Shown here piece by piece: positions 10,641 through 21,588 of a stretch of 64,000 bases of DNA. Position numbers and translations under genes: made by a program. Below the pieces are notes generated by a model. The model was not told the origin of the DNA and did not search any database. It was given only the letters and a program-made list of their open reading frames with translations. Each line of letters opens with the position of its first letter. Within the stretch, counting starts at the first letter, position 1. The DNA is taken from assembly GCA_037833965.1 (NCBI GenBank), contig AP031353.1, forward strand, positions 24,988,501 through 25,052,500, written 5' to 3'. The stretch comes from Marchantia polymorpha subsp. ruderalis. Taxonomy: Eukaryota; Streptophyta; Marchantiopsida; Marchantiales; Marchantiaceae.

Positions 10641-13300
10641 GGTTTTGTGATCATCATATCAAAATTGATGAATCTGTACTTTCATCAAATTTCTTGGAAC
10701 AATGATCTTGATTCAAATCTTGTATTTGGATGAATATATGACTCCGGTTGTGTTTACCAATTTCACTAATTTTTTATTAATTTTTTCGACTAAGTCTATT
10801 TTGTAAGTTTTTTCCCACCGGGTGTATTTGTTATCTGTTTTTTTCATAAACGGCGCATAGATTTTCATGGAGTAAATTTATCAAGAACATTGAACAATTA
10901 TATATGCTGTAAGTTACATAATGTAAATTTTTAAATTCTTGTTAAGTTGAATACTACATGGATAGATAGCTTTGTAAAATCAAATTTCATCATTCTCCTA
11001 TATTAAAAAACTTATTGCTATAGAAAAAAATCAATTCAAATTGATTTTCAAATTTCATGTTGAACAATTCAAGATATTTCATAAAATCACAATTATCAAC
11101 CACATATCAAGTACAAAACTTTAGATAGTTATAGTGAAATAAATTTAATATATAAATATTATATAATGATTATAAGGAAGATTTTTTCAACTTTATACAT
11201 GAATCTTAAATATGATTCAGTTTAAATAGAGTCATATTTCAAATTTTCTTAGGAAATTTATTCCAAAATAATCTACTAATTTAGATAAACTAGAGATACT
11301 AAAGCTGCTGATAAATGAATAACACATGATGAAGAGATAGAGGAAGTCATATTAATTCGCCATAGTGTTATTCTAGTTTTTTGACTTGAGCTAATTTTTT
11401 ATAGTCTTGTATGATATCCATGATCATACGTATGAATGGCACAAATTTTGCTCAAAATCTCAATTTAAACTAGTGTGTCTAGGTAAAATTGAAGCATTCT
11501 CAATTCACATTCTCAAATATCAGTGAAAATTGGTTCAAAATAGCTATGTGTGTCAACTCTTGAATGCATGCATGCAAAACAACATATTGAGTGATAAATT
11601 GTAGATGCATTGATTTTTTGATTATTGAGTAGAAATAAATAAATAAAAATTCCAAAATTCTTTTGAAAAAATTAAAATATTTTTTTTGGATGTGTATCTC
11701 AAATATTATACATAAATTTAGAATTAAGCTTTTTTTCTAAATATGAAATATATGAAAAAATTGATTTGATTTTGAATATTTTCTTTCACAAAAAGTGATT
11801 TCAAATTTAATACAAAATTATTATGATATTTCTAACAAAAAATCGATTTGTAAATTTTTTTCATATATTCTAAAATTTGATATTTCCAACCACTTTGATT
11901 ATATTTATGAAGTAATTTCAAACAAGTAGAATAAAAATTTTTAAAATTTTTAAAATTTAATTTTATATTATAAAATATTTATATTGAAAATATATTAGAA
12001 ATTAGATTCTATAGAAATTTTAAAATTTCTATAGAATCTAATAATATATTGTATATACTAGAAAATTAAATTATCTTGATTTATATTTGATTTGTTAAAT
12101 TTCATAAAAAATATTTTAAAGATTTTTTAAAATTGAAAATCAGATAATATTTGAATTTTGAATAGCACAATTATGACAGGATATTCTTTTTAACTTCTTT
12201 AGATAGTCACATGATATAAACTGAAAGTAAAATTGGTTCTTGTGTTTTCATAAAATTCTATGAAAATTTGCCAACCATATACTTCATTCAAGATTGACAA
12301 TGTTTTAGCATAGAAAACATAGTTGACACAATGAGTCATATAAGAAATCATAGTGTTACAAAGCTAACATCTAGTAATGTGTTTGGCTTCAAGAATCCAA
12401 CGAGTAATATGTACATATTGATACTGTGTAGTTCAATTGATTTTAATATTTGAGCAAGAACATTGACTCCCAGGGTTGCAGTTAGATCACCATTCCTTTG
12501 GAGCATTTAACATAAATAATCGTTTCAGTTTTTCATCAGTTCAGTGCATGTTGCAAAGACTATTTTAGAATAGTCTAGACTTCATAATGCCTAAGACTTC
12601 CAAGAATTATGCCAAATGCTTGATGTGCCAATGCTTCTCGTCTTAATTTTGGAATTCTTGAAATTTATAGAAAGAAAGATTACAAACAAATATAAATTGA
12701 GCTCAATTGCAAATTTTGGTTTGTCTTAAAGGTAAACTCTAGTGACATGTTAGTCAACGATGATCTTTCATGTACCAAATTGATATGAAAAAGACATATT
12801 CCAAAAAAGAAACGTTGACAAATGCAACAGCGAGATCCTTATAGAATCTGCAAAGATAATCAAACCGATTATCCAAATAGTCATATGCATCGTTGAAAGT
12901 CGTGGCATGATCATGTTCACATATTTAAGTTTTTACTCTTGGCTCAGACTTGTAATCCAGAAGAAAAATATCACAAATGATATTTTTCAATCATATCAAC
13001 TTTGTACTTGTTTCAAATTGTTTAACACAATTGCGATATGAATCTGTAAAAATGTTTATATGAGCATCTTAACTAATTCATAAAACATCACTTGAAAAAC
13101 CATATACTTTTATGATTCTTTTTGCTTGAATATTGTTTATATTTTTTACCAATTAAGGTCATAATCAATAATTTACTTCAAAAATTTTGTATTTTTAGAT
13201 AAAAGGACAATTTTAAACAAATTTCGGTTTCATGAGATTTGATTATGAATGTGTTCAATTATACTACTTATTGTAATCCACCATTATCCACATTGATAAT
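10640..13300. other. AT-rich desert
   Basis: Very AT-rich, with long A and T runs and no credible ORF. It contains one striking 42-bp palindrome at 12001. The sequence changes sharply to GC-rich repeat DNA at about 13.56 kb. Confidence 0.7.
12001..12042. repeat. Perfect 42-bp palindrome
   Basis: Two 21-bp arms (starting ATTAGATTCTATAGAAATTT) are exact reverse complements with no spacer. It lies in the AT-rich desert, and a near-match ATTAG/AATATATT context continues on both sides. Confidence 0.95.
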
Positions 13301-13559
13301 CCTCATTCTCCGGCACCGCAATGTAGTTGTTATTAGTTTCTTTTTTCTTAATGTTCCACACAGTGCACAAATTGATGACAAATTTTTTTAATTTAATTGA
13401 CTTTTGCAATAAAATCATATATCTTGCTTGTAGAATGATCATTATGATCATGCATAATGATAATACGGGAACAATGATGTATGCAATGATACTGTGGTAC
13501 CCCACTTTTGGCAATTTTGAGGAAATTAAAACATTTTTGAAAAACTGTACCCTGGCAGC

Positions 13560-14738
13560 ATTGTAAATAGCCTTCGGTACATCAAAACAGAGTGAATCCG
13601 GAAGATCGCGGGGATTCTCGAGGGATCTTGTAGAATCTGGGATTTGGGGTGCCGCAGTAAGGACAGGCACCACCCTCCCTGCGAGCTCCGCAGTTAGGAT
13701 CTCTACGGCGCAAGGCGCAAAACCCGCCTTCGGAGGTTGCGTCCGCGGCTGTAGGGAAACCCCCGTAATTAGGTAAACCCTCGGGCGCCTTGACCAAGTT
13801 AGGAGCCCGTTGGAAAGAGCTCGACGCGCTGATTCCAACGAGCCCAAGAACGCTTGGAACGGACGAGGACTTAGGGAGTTATCGCTACTGGAAGAAACGG
13901 AGGCGGTCGCCTACGGCGGAAGGAGTTCGCCACCGGCGCGAATTCCGCCTACGCGGAAGGGGGATTCAAGTTTTGTCCTATGCACGGACGAAGGCGTTCG
14001 CTTGTGCACAGGCGAAGTAGGGTTAGGGAAGGCGCGAAGTCCGCCTACGCACAGGCGAGCGCATGTGCACAGGCACTTCGGCGTCGGCGGAAAATCCGCC
14101 TTGGGCCCTAGAAATGCGCCTTGTGAGGTAGAAAGTGTACGGCGCCTTCCGCGCCAGCGCAGCGTCGCGTACGTCGGAAGAGCCGCCAGAGTAATCCAAT
14201 AGGTACGGACCGTGCGGACGGCACGGGTGGATGCGCTCTTGGACGGACGGAGTTGCGGCGGCGGAAGCGCCGACGGAGAGACAAGGAACGGACAGACTGG
14301 ACGGAGACGGCTGACCACGGTCAACGCCTTCCGCGCCAGCGCAGCGCCGCGGACGGAATTCGCCTGCGCACAGGCGAACGCCTGTGCACAGGAGGATGTT
14401 CAAGTTCCGCGCCGGCGGAGAATCCGCCGAGGCCCCTGCCTGCGCACAGGCAGGAGTTGAATTTTTGTCCGACATGCGGACACACGCGTCAAGGCAGCGG
14501 GAGATTGGCCGAGGGGCGGTACGAACAAGTGTACCGCGCAAGGCGGAAAACTCGCCTTCGGCGCTACAAACCCATGTCCGCAGGGCGACACGCTCGCGGA
14601 GTTCAAATCCGCCAATTCGAGCGTGAGAGTTTAATCGACGACGGCGGAGCGTGAAGCCGCGCGTGAGAGCGAAGACCGTTCCAGCGTACAGCCGGCGCGG
14701 CCATCAAGTGAGACGTTCTTCACGACCAAGAGCCGACC
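13560..14738 (+). other. GC-rich leader of the island
   Basis: Overlapping ORFs of 70-170 codons occur in all frames here. They reflect scarce stop codons in GC-rich DNA and show no domain. The stretch carries copies and variants of short palindromes (CCTGTGCACAGG at 14381-14392, CGCCTTCGGCG near 14551) that recur inside the downstream ORF. The phrase GCCTTCCGCGCCAGCGCAGC occurs twice, near 14144 and 14327. Confidence 0.5.
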
Positions 14739-15516
14739 ATGACCTTCGACCGGGCGGCGGAGAACGTCCCATTCTTGAATTCGCGATTCCAATCTCTGGT
14801 GCGCGCTGCGCGCATCCATCTGCTGGCTGCGGACCATTCTCGACGTCGTCACACAGGAGATTTCTTGTTGATTGAGGGAGAAGTGAGTGCGCGTGATTTG
14901 GAATTGAGAGCGATTAGAGTTTGCCGAGAGAGAAAGAAACGCGGACAGTGCGGAAGTAGAATGAGCGGGCGAGCGAACCCCAGGAACGCAATGACGAGAC
15001 CGAGCAGATTGCGGATGGTGCCACTTCGCCTGCCGCAGAACGGGCTGCGCGCTTTCGAGGAGCGCTTAATAGCAAGAAAGCTCGATTTCTTGCTATGGGG
15101 ATGGAATTACATCTGTGCGAATATGGTGCGCGAGTGGCTAGAGCCACAGGGACCACCCTCGCGCGGATTGCGTCCGCATGTTGACCGGTGGACAGTCCAA
15201 GATTGGGCGCAGGCGTTGGGAAGATGTGCTGGCATGCCAGGGCATCTCCTTTTCGACAGTGAGAGCATCAAGGTGACCAAACAAGAAGAGGCGCAATTTG
15301 TGGAGCTGTTCAAGACCGGGAGGTCTACCAAGAATGGGTACAGGACCCGTGATTACAAGGATCGATTTCGCCGGACTTTGTCCGCGGCGCTGATGCAATT
15401 ACTGCAGCCGCACCGCGCCTGCTACATCACATTGTGGCAGGTCTCTTTTGTGGAGTGCGTCATCGAGGGAACTCCAATTCACTGGGCGAGCATCCTGCAC
15501 AGGGTGATGCGACAGC

Positions 15517-15521
15517 ACACG
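15517..15521. repeat. Target-site duplication, left copy (ACACG)
   Basis: ACACG directly precedes the 5' LTR and recurs directly after the 3' LTR at 21584-21588. Five bp is the normal target duplication of Ty3/gypsy integrases. Confidence 0.95.
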
Positions 15522-15941
15522 TGTAACCATCTTTAGTTAGTTAGAACTAAAGTAGAGGTTACTCTGAATATTGATGTAGATACTTTAGTGTGCACTAGTC
15601 ATAGCTGCCACGTCAGCGATCCGCGCACTTGGTAGGTACAGAGTGGATGTGTTAGTTGACAGTGCCACGTCAGCAATCCGTGTGCTTGTAGCTAAGGATT
15701 GAGTGTGTTAGTTAGTGTGTTAGTTAGGTGCGCCACGTCAGCGATCCGTGTGCTTGTTAGGGTTATCCGCCACGTCATCCATCCACTATGAGAGGTATGG
15801 ATGGTGGGGATTAGATCTTATCACCTTGTACTTGTTGGTGAGAGCTATATAAGGGAGAGGATAACCATTGTTGGTATCTCTCATCTTCAGAGTTTACGTT
15901 TCTATCTTCGAGTGAACTTCTCTCTAAACCCTAGTGTTACA
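15522..15941 (+). repeat. 5' LTR, 420 bp
   Basis: Starts TGTAAC and ends GTTACA. It has four CCACGTCA boxes, at 15608, 15665, 15733 and 15770, the first three within a repeated CCACGTCAGC-R-ATCCG unit. A TATA box, TATATAAG, follows at 15846-15853. Read on the other strand the boxes are TGACGTGG, an ACGT-core bZIP site matching the unfolded-protein-response element. Same length and, by eye, same sequence as the 3' LTR. Confidence 0.95.
15608..15853 (+). promoter_or_regulatory. LTR promoter: four CCACGTCA boxes and a TATA box
   Basis: The box spacings are 57, 68 and 37 bp, followed 69 bp later by TATATAAG. Plant bZIP factors (TGA, ABF and the ER-stress factors bZIP28/60) bind ACGT-core sites of this type. 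Stress-induced transcription of the element is inferred, not shown. The same array is present in the 3' LTR, where it points into the remaining host ORF. Confidence 0.65.
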
Positions 15942-15942
15942 A

Positions 15943-15954
15943 TGGTATCAGAGC
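15943..15954 (+). other. Primer binding site for initiator tRNA-Met
   Basis: TGGTATCAGAGC follows the 5' LTR after a single A. It is complementary to the 3' end of plant initiator tRNA-Met, the usual primer for plant Ty3/gypsy reverse transcription. Confidence 0.95.
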
Positions 15955-16105
15955 GACCTTGCTCTTTCCTTGAGTGTGGATTACCCCTCATGGAATAGCA
16001 AGTGAGTGATGATGGAGTGTAGTCTTGAGAGTGTATAGAGGCTGGCAGAGGTCATTCATCTGCATGTAGAGAGAGGTGGAAGGGGGACATTGTGTTTTTG
16101 CAGAT

Positions 16106-16324
16106 ATGGACGGGATTGACAGGAATCCAGTACCGCACTGGCCAATTCCTAACCTATTCGATATTCACCTTCGTTGCATGGAGAAACATCATTTTCGGAT
16201 GTACCTTGTGGCTTGTTGGGGTGCAGATTTTATGACTAGAGTGATGGAGTCAAGAGTGCCACTGATTCTTCCAATAGTTACTTATGGAGAGACTTGGGAT
16301 TGTACTATATACATTCTATACTGA
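16106..16324 (+). CDS. Leader ORF A of the chromovirus, 72 aa, unknown function
   Basis: Starts ATG at 16106 between the primer site and gag and ends LY-stop. It is not recognised as a known retroelement domain. It aligns along its length with the next ORF: both begin MD, carry an R.xPVP element, a central K...R..(Y/F)LV...G block, a V(M/I)ES..P...P block, and end LY. About 11 of 37 central positions are identical. The spacer to ORF B is only 7 bp. A longer in-frame start at 16076 is a GTG or similar codon and was not preferred. It might be translated from the genomic RNA, be a relic of a split exon, or be a chance ORF; the similarity to ORF B argues against chance. Confidence 0.5.
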   Translation: MDGIDRNPVPHWPIPNLFDIHLRCMEKHHFRMYLVACWGADFMTRVMESRVPLILPIVTYGETWDCTIYILY

Positions 16325-16331
16325 TTGTTTC

Positions 16332-16538
16332 ATGGATTTGAATCGCGAACCACCTGTCCCGGTTCGATTCAGCACTTATGTAGAGATTAGAACAGTATAT
16401 AGACAGAAGAGGATATGGAGAGATTTTCTTGTGAGGAATTATGGAGAGGAGTACTATAGAGCTGTGATAGAGTCACCTGCACCTTTTGTGACTCCTTTGT
16501 TGAGAGGTCACATAGTGATTATACTCACTTTGTATTAG
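16332..16538 (+). CDS. Leader ORF B of the chromovirus, 68 aa, paralogue of ORF A
   Basis: Starts ATG at 16332, 7 bp after ORF A in another frame, and stops 17 bp before gag. The pattern is MD...REPPVP, EI, K...R.FLV..YG, V-I-E-S-P.P...P and a hydrophobic end (IVIILTLY). It matches ORF A position for position with one small gap, so the pair looks like a tandem duplication of one small domain. No cysteine, catalytic or zinc motif is seen. The function is unknown. Confidence 0.5.
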   Translation: MDLNREPPVPVRFSTYVEIRTVYRQKRIWRDFLVRNYGEEYYRAVIESPAPFVTPLLRGHIVIILTLY

Positions 16539-16555
16539 AGGGAGTGTGAAAAAGC

Positions 16556-17719
16556 ATGGGAACATCAATTGATATGGGTGAGGTTCTCAATGCAATCATG
16601 GCAGAGATGAAGGAGTTGAGAAAAGCGATAGTAGATGGGCATACCAAGCAGCAAGCCATGGAAGATAAAATCTTTGCATTAGAGAGTGAGAAAGTAGAGA
16701 GAGAGAGAGTTGGAGAGATGGAAGTTGAACCTCAAGTTCAAGCTTCCCAAGTTCAGCCAGAACCAACTCCTATTGATGCAGCAGAGGCAAATAGGAGACG
16801 TCTTCAAGAGATTGAAGATCAAGCAAATCTTTTGCTTCGAATGGGAAAATCCTGTAAGGTGGAAGCTTACAAAGGGAGTAGAGCAATGGGAGTGTTAGAG
16901 GGATGGATTATGAGGATGAATATTCATTTATCCCATTTTCATGTTTCTGATTATATTGCAGGAATGTTCATGAGATCTTATCTTACGGATAAGGCTCTCA
17001 CATGGTACACAACATGGGAGAGAATGCTTTCAGAACGAGGTGCTACCATTTCGTGGAGTGGAATGCAGGAAGGACTTCTGCAAAATTTTCAAGCGGTGGA
17101 TTCTCTTCAAACTGCAAGAATGAAGTTGTGGGATCTGAAGCAGAAAGGAGGTATTCATGAGTACATTGAAGAATTTCGTGATCTTCAAGTATCTATCATG
17201 GATATGAGTGGAGCTGAAGCCTTGGACGTGTTCAAACGAGGCTTGAAAGATCGAATTCGAAAGGAGGTGATGGTAAGCAATCCATCTACTGTGAATGAAG
17301 CAATCGCAATTGCTCAACGAATTTCAGGTGCTTTTGGTGTCACACACGGTGAGCCAGTGAGCAATTTTAGAGATCCATCTGGTCCAACACCGATGGAGTT
17401 GGGAAACCTTCGACGTAGAGAAGGTTTTGCACCAACAAGAGGACCACCACCAAGATTTGGAGGTGAGATTAGGCGACCAGGAGTTCCAAATTTGCAAGAA
17501 GGTTATGCAAATAATGGAATGGTTCGAGGAGGAGCTGGAGTTCGTGACAATCGCCAATGCTATGCATGTGGACGAATGGGCCACATAGCCAAGTTTTGTC
17601 GAGTTCGGCCGACACAACAAGGAGGACGGCCCATGCAGCGACGACCGTTCAACAATATGGAGGGGATAGAGTATGAAGAGGTGGAGGAAGCAGTTTCGGG
17701 AAACGAAGATCACCAGTAA
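16556..17719 (+). CDS. gag: Gag polyprotein of the chromovirus
   Basis: 387 residues. A predicted coiled coil (about 8-55) is followed by the retrotransposon gag capsid region (about 100-260, with [15 protein letters not shown] and [17 protein letters not shown]). A Gly/Arg/Pro-rich linker comes next, then one CCHC zinc knuckle with Cys335, Cys338, His343 and Cys348. Gag forms the particle and binds genomic RNA. The frame is intact from the ATG at 16556 to TAA at 17717-17719. The C-terminus overlaps the open pol frame by 43 nt, where a -1 frameshift signal lies. Confidence 0.95.
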   Translation: MGTSIDMGEVLNAIMAEMKELRKAIVDGHTKQQAMEDKIFALESEKVERERVGEMEVEPQVQASQVQPEPTPIDAAEANRRRLQEIEDQANLLLRMGKSCKVEAYKGSRAMGVLEGWIMRMNIHLSHFHVSDYIAGMFMRSYLTDKALTWYTTWERMLSERGATISWSGMQEGLLQNFQAVDSLQTARMKLWDLKQKGGIHEYIEEFRDLQVSIMDMSGAEALDVFKRGLKDRIRKEVMVSNPSTVNEAIAIAQRISGAFGVTHGEPVSNFRDPSGPTPMELGNLRRREGFAPTRGPPPRFGGEIRRPGVPNLQEGYANNGMVRGGAGVRDNRQCYACGRMGHIAKFCRVRPTQQGGRPMQRRPFNNMEGIEYEEVEEAVSGNEDHQ

Positions 17720-20700
17720 TCTTGCCTCGCGGCCTTACTGGTTCTACAAAGCGAAGAAAAGGCGAGGTTGGAAGAAAGCAATGGTTGGGAGCTCATGGAA
17801 GGAGTAAGAAGCAAGCTCAACTCATTGTCACTGATGGTTTCATGGAAGGACACAAGGTGAGAGTTTTAATTGATCCTGGAGCAACTGAGAATTTTCTATC
17901 AAGGAGTGTTGCTATGAAGTTAGGTTTGATGTTGATGAAGGACGTGAGTGAAGAAGTTGAATTGCCAAACGGGCAAACTGAAGTGATAGAAACACTACCA
18001 CGGAGTGTAGAATTATCCATAGGTAGATACAAGGAGAGCATTGAATGGAGAGTAATTCGTTTAGCTCGGTATGATGTCATCCTTGGAATGCCATGGATGG
18101 AACAATATAATCCGAAGGTAGATTGGAGAAGAAAAGTGATTACAAGTAGTGGATGGAAGATCTATGGAGATAGAATTAGATCTCAGAATAGGAATTTACC
18201 CCTCTTTGTGATGGGTACAGCATCCATTTCTAGAGATGATGTATGTTTCCTTGGACTTATAAGAGATATTGGGTCCACGGACAAACCTTACATCCCGGAG
18301 TCCTTGAACGACATTTTTATGGAGTATAAAGATGTTTTTCCAGATGATCTACCTGCAGGATTACCACCAAAGAGGCGAGTTGATCACAAGATTGAGGTGA
18401 TACCTGGAAGTACACCAACTTGCAAAGCTCCATATCGTTTGGCTCCAAACGAATTGGAAGAATGCAAGGCTCAAGTGGAGGAGATGTTGAGCAAGGGATT
18501 CATTCAACCAAGTGTTTCACCTTATGGAGCTCCAGTACTCTTTGTGAAGAAGAAGGATGGATCCATGAGACTATGTATTGATTATCGCGGGTTGAATCAG
18601 CAAACGGTGAAAAACAAATATCCATTACCTCGTATGGATGATTTGTTTGATCAACTTCAAGGAGCGAAGTACTTCACCAAGCTAGATTTGAGAAGCGGCT
18701 ACAATCAAATTCGAATTGCAGATGAAGATGTTCACAAGACAGCTTTTCGTACTAGGTATGGACACTTTGAGTATCTGGTGATGCCTTTTGGTCTCACTAA
18801 TGCACCAGCTACATTCATGGGATTGATGAACGATATCTTTCGCCCTTATCTAGATAAATCTGTCATTGTTTTTCTAGATGATATATTGGTGTATAGCAAA
18901 ACTTTGAATGATCATAGAAGTCATTTACGAGAGGTACTTCAAGTTTTAAGAGACAATCAATTGTATGCCAAAGCTTCAAAATGTGAATTTGGCAAGTCAG
19001 AAGTAGATTACTTGGGTCATAGAGTTACAGCTACAGGAATCCAAGTGATGAGTGAGAAGATAGATGCCATTCAGAATTGGATAGCACCTGAGGATCAAAC
19101 TCAATTGAAGAGTTTTCTAGGGCTCACTGGATTCTATCGTAGATTTGTGAAAGGTTTTGCTCGACTAGCTCAGGCCTTGACTTCCATGTTAGGGAAAGGT
19201 CAAAAGTGGAGATGGGGAACAGCTCAAGAGTTAGCTTTTCAAGCATTGAAAGATGCTTTGTTACACGCACCTATTCTCAAGTGGTATGATCCTAACCGTT
19301 CTATCAAGTTGGCCACTGACGCATCAGGTACAACAGTAGGTGGCATACTTCAACAAGAATGGGAGGATGGATGGCATCCAGTTGCTTTCTATTCTCGAAA
19401 GTTGGTGGCGGCGGAACAAAATTATCACACGACAGAACGGGAGGAGTTAGCTATCGTGTTGGCAACCAAACATTGGAAGCATTATTTGGGTGATAAGGAG
19501 TTTGTGGTGGAGACTGATCATAAACCCTTGGTTTATTTGGAAACTCAGAAGGATCTGTCCAAACGACAAATTCGATGGGCAGAGTGGCGTCAACGCTTCA
19601 ACATGAAGATTGTGTACGTGGAGGGAAAGAAGCAACTTGCAGATGCTCTCACACGCATGCCTTGTTTGAATCATGTTGCAGAAGTGAAAATTCAGGCGGA
19701 TTGGTGGAGCAAGATGTCACAAGCCACAAAGGAGGATGAAGAGATCACTCGAGCACTACAAACTGGAAAGGCAGAGAAATCTCGAGGTTTGGCGTTTTAC
19801 AATCAGCGTATATGGATTCCACAAGATCAGGATTTGCGCACAATGATTTTGGCAGAAAGTCATGATACAGCCATTGCAGGTCATGTGGGAGTGGAGAAAA
19901 CCGTGGAGAGTATACAACGAGTGTACTATTGGCCCAAAATACGTGAGGATGTGGAGTCTTACGTTCGAAGTTGTGTTGCTTGTCAACAAAACAAGGCAAG
20001 TAATCAAAAACCAGCGGGTTTATTACAACCTCTTCCTATTCCCGAACAGCGGTGGGAACATGTCACCATGGATCTTGTATGTGAGTTACCAAGGACTTCG
20101 TTAGGACATGATTCAGTGGTGGTTTTTGTGGACAAATTGAGCAAGATGATTCACATCAGGCCAACCACAAAAACAGTAACAGCTCCACAACTAGCTCAAT
20201 TGTATCTAGATGCAGTTTTTGTGAATCATGGCTTAAGCAAAGTGTTAATCACGGATAGAGGTACTCACTTCACTAGTTTATTTTGGAAAACTTTGTTTAG
20301 TTTTTTCAAAACAAAACTAGCAATGTCAACGGCCTATCACCCTCAAACTGATGGACAAACTGAGAGGGCAAATAGAACCATAGAGGATATGCTACGAGCA
20401 TTCACATTAGAAGAGCAAGAAGAGTGGGACAACCTTTTGCCACTTGTGGAATTTGCATATAACAATTCTGTTAATGCATCCACAAAAGCGTCTCCATTTT
20501 TTCTTATGTATGGAGCTCATCCGATAACTCCTTCAAGTTTGATAAGACTTCCGAAAGGAGAGGAGTTTTCGACCAAAGTTGCAGCAGTCAACGAATTCGT
20601 GGAGCATATTCACCGAGGACTACATCAGGCCAAGGAGAAGTTGGTGATAGCTCAAAATCGGCAAAAGCAGCATGCCGATGCTCATCGTAGAGAAGTGATT

Positions 20701-21150
20701 TTTGAGGTTGGAGATCATGTTTGGTTATCTACAACGAATTTGTCTCTTGTAGGAACATCAAAGTTAAACCCTAGGTTCATTGGTCCATTTTTGGTTTTGA
20801 AGCGTGTTGGTGAAGTGTCATACAAGTTGGAACTTCCGTCACATATGAAAATACATCCAGTATTTCATGTGTCACGATTGCGAAAACATGTACCACGACC
20901 AAAACAATTCACCAACCAACCAGCACCACCTCCTCTTCCAACCTTGATAGCAGATCATGAGGAGTTTGAGGTAGAAAAGATACTCAAGAAACGTATTCGA
21001 GGTCATAAATATCCCAAAGTAGAGTATTTGATTCAATGGAAAGGCTATCCATCGTATGAATCAACTTGGGAACCAGCTAAAAATTTAGCAAATGCACCTT
21101 TGATAGTTCAGGAGTTTGAACGTATGTGCAACGAGGACGTTGCATCTTAA
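17677..21150 (+). CDS. pol: Pol polyprotein (PR-RT-RNase H-INT-chromodomain)
   Basis: The frame is open from 17677. It lacks an ATG near its start, so it is most likely made as Gag-Pol by frameshift. Numbering from 17722, the protease carries DPGAT with Asp51, a known variant of D-S/T-G. RT has the FLDD box with Asp386 and Asp387. RNase H starts at Asp533 in ATDASG. Integrase has a zinc finger His714, His721, Cys751, Cys754 and a DD35E triad of Asp784, Asp845 and Glu881. A chromodomain lies at about 1080-1138 ([17 protein letters not shown]) and probably steers insertion to marked chromatin. No stop or frameshift was found, so the copy looks competent. PR before RT and INT after RNase H is the Ty3/gypsy order. 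Confidence 0.95.
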   Translation, partial: RGGGSSFGKRRSPVILPRGLTGSTKRRKGEVGRKQWLGAHGRSKKQAQLIVTDGFMEGHKVRVLIDPGATENFLSRSVAMKLGLMLMKDVSEEVELPNGQTEVIETLPRSVELSIGRYKESIEWRVIRLARYDVILGMPWMEQYNPKVDWRRKVITSSGWKIYGDRIRSQNRNLPLFVMGTASISRDDVCFLGLIRDIGSTDKPYIPESLNDIFMEYKDVFPDDLPAGLPPKRRVDHKIEVIPGSTPTCKAPYRLAPNELEECKAQVEEMLSKGFIQPSVSPYGAPVLFVKKKDGSMRLCIDYRGLNQQTVKNKYPLPRMDDLFDQLQGAKYFTKLDLRSGYNQIRIADEDVHKTAFRTRYGHFEYLVMPFGLTNAPATFMGLMNDIFRPYLDKSVIVFLDDILVYSKTLNDHRSHLREVLQVLRDNQLYAKASKCEFGKSEVDYLGHRVTATGIQVMSEKIDAIQNWIAPEDQTQLKSFLGLTGFYRRFVKGFARLAQALTSMLGKGQKWRWGTAQELAFQALKDALLHAPILKWYDPNRSIKLATDASGTTVGGILQQEWEDGWHPVAFYSRKLVAAEQNYHTTEREELAIVLATKHWKHYLGDKEFVVETDHKPLVYLETQKDLSKRQIRWAEWRQRFNMKIVYVEGKKQLADALTRMPCLNHVAEVKIQADWWSKMSQATKEDEEITRALQTGKAEKSRGLAFYNQRIWIPQDQDLRTMILAESHDTAIAGHVGVEKTVESIQRVYYWPKIREDVESYVRSCVACQQNKASNQKPAGLLQPLPIPEQRWEHVTMDLVCELPRTSLGHDSVVVFVDKLSKMIHIRPTTKTVTAPQLAQLYLDAVFVNHGLSKVLITDRGTHFTSLFWKTLFSFFKTKLAMSTAYHPQTDGQTERANRTIEDMLRAFTLEEQEEWDNLLPLVEFAYNNSVNASTKASPFFLMYGAHPITPSSLIRLPKGEEFSTKVAAVNEFVEHIHRGLHQAKEKLVIAQNRQKQHADAHRREVIFEVGDHVWLSTTNLSLVGTSKLNPRFIGPFLVLKRVGEVSYKLELPSHMKIHPVFHVSRLRKHVPRPKQFTNQPAPPPLPTLIADHEEFEVEKILKKRIRGHKYPKVEYLIQWKGYPSYESTWEPAKNLANAPLIVQEFERMCNEDVAS
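17698..17742 (+). promoter_or_regulatory. Probable -1 ribosomal frameshift signal at gag-pol
   Basis: The heptamer GGGAAAC at 17698-17704 reads G GGA AAC in the gag frame, the canonical X XXY YYZ slippery form. A 7-nt spacer follows, then an 8-bp perfect stem: ACCAGTAA (17712-17719, including the gag stop) with TTACTGGT (17735-17742) around a 15-nt loop. Pol is in the -1 frame and is open from 17677, so slippage here gives Gag-Pol. The arrangement matches retroviral frameshift sites. Function is inferred. Confidence 0.8.
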
Positions 21151-21163
21151 AAGGAGGGAGGTT
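21149..21163 (+). other. Polypurine tract
   Basis: AAAAGGAGGGAGG followed by TT abuts the 3' LTR and overlaps the end of the pol stop codon. It should prime plus-strand DNA synthesis. Confidence 0.9.
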
Positions 21164-21583
21164 TGTAACCATCTTTAGTTAGTTAGAACTAAAGTAGAGG
21201 TTACTCTGAATATTGATGTAGATACTTTAGTGTGCACTAGTCATAGCTGCCACGTCAGCGATCCGCGCACTTGGTAGGTACAGAGTGGATGTGTTAGTTG
21301 ACAGTGCCACGTCAGCAATCCGTGTGCTTGTAGCTAAGGATTGAGTGTGTTAGTTAGTGTGTTAGTTAGGTGCGCCACGTCAGCGATCCGTGTGCTTGTT
21401 AGGGTTATCCGCCACGTCATCCATCCACTATGAGAGGTATGGATGGTGGGGATTAGATCTTATCACCTTGTACTTGTTGGTGAGAGCTATATAAGGGAGA
21501 GGATAACCATTGTTGGTATCTCTCATCTTCAGAGTTTACGTTTCTATCTTCGAGTGAACTTCTCTCTAAACCCTAGTGTTACA
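21164..21583 (+). repeat. 3' LTR, 420 bp
   Basis: Same length and, by eye, same sequence as the 5' LTR, with the four CCACGTCA boxes and a TATA box at 21488-21495. Its promoter faces the second half of the interrupted host ORF. Confidence 0.95.
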
Positions 21584-21588
21584 ACACG
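21584..21588. repeat. Target-site duplication, right copy (ACACG)
   Basis: Matches 15517-15521. The host ORF resumes in frame at 21589. Confidence 0.95.

Larger units (their letters stand above)
15522..21583 (+). mobile_element. Full-length Ty3/gypsy chromovirus, 6,062 bp
   Basis: The order is LTR, iMet primer site, two short leader ORFs, gag, pol (PR-RT-RH-INT-chromodomain), polypurine tract, LTR, bounded by a 5-bp ACACG duplication. The LTRs are both 420 bp and no difference was found by eye, gag and pol are open throughout, and the ends form TGTAAC...GTTACA. All this fits a very recent and possibly still mobile copy. The C-terminal chromodomain places it among chromoviruses. The clade within them (Tekay, Reina, Galadriel, CRM) was not resolved. 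It lies in the sense orientation inside the host ORF. Confidence 0.95.

Noticed and set aside
13810..14654. Overlapping ORFs of 70-172 codons on both strands in the GC-rich leader
   Set aside because: They overlap in all frames, are full of Arg/Ala/Pro from GC-rich codons, show no domain and are explained by stop-poor composition.
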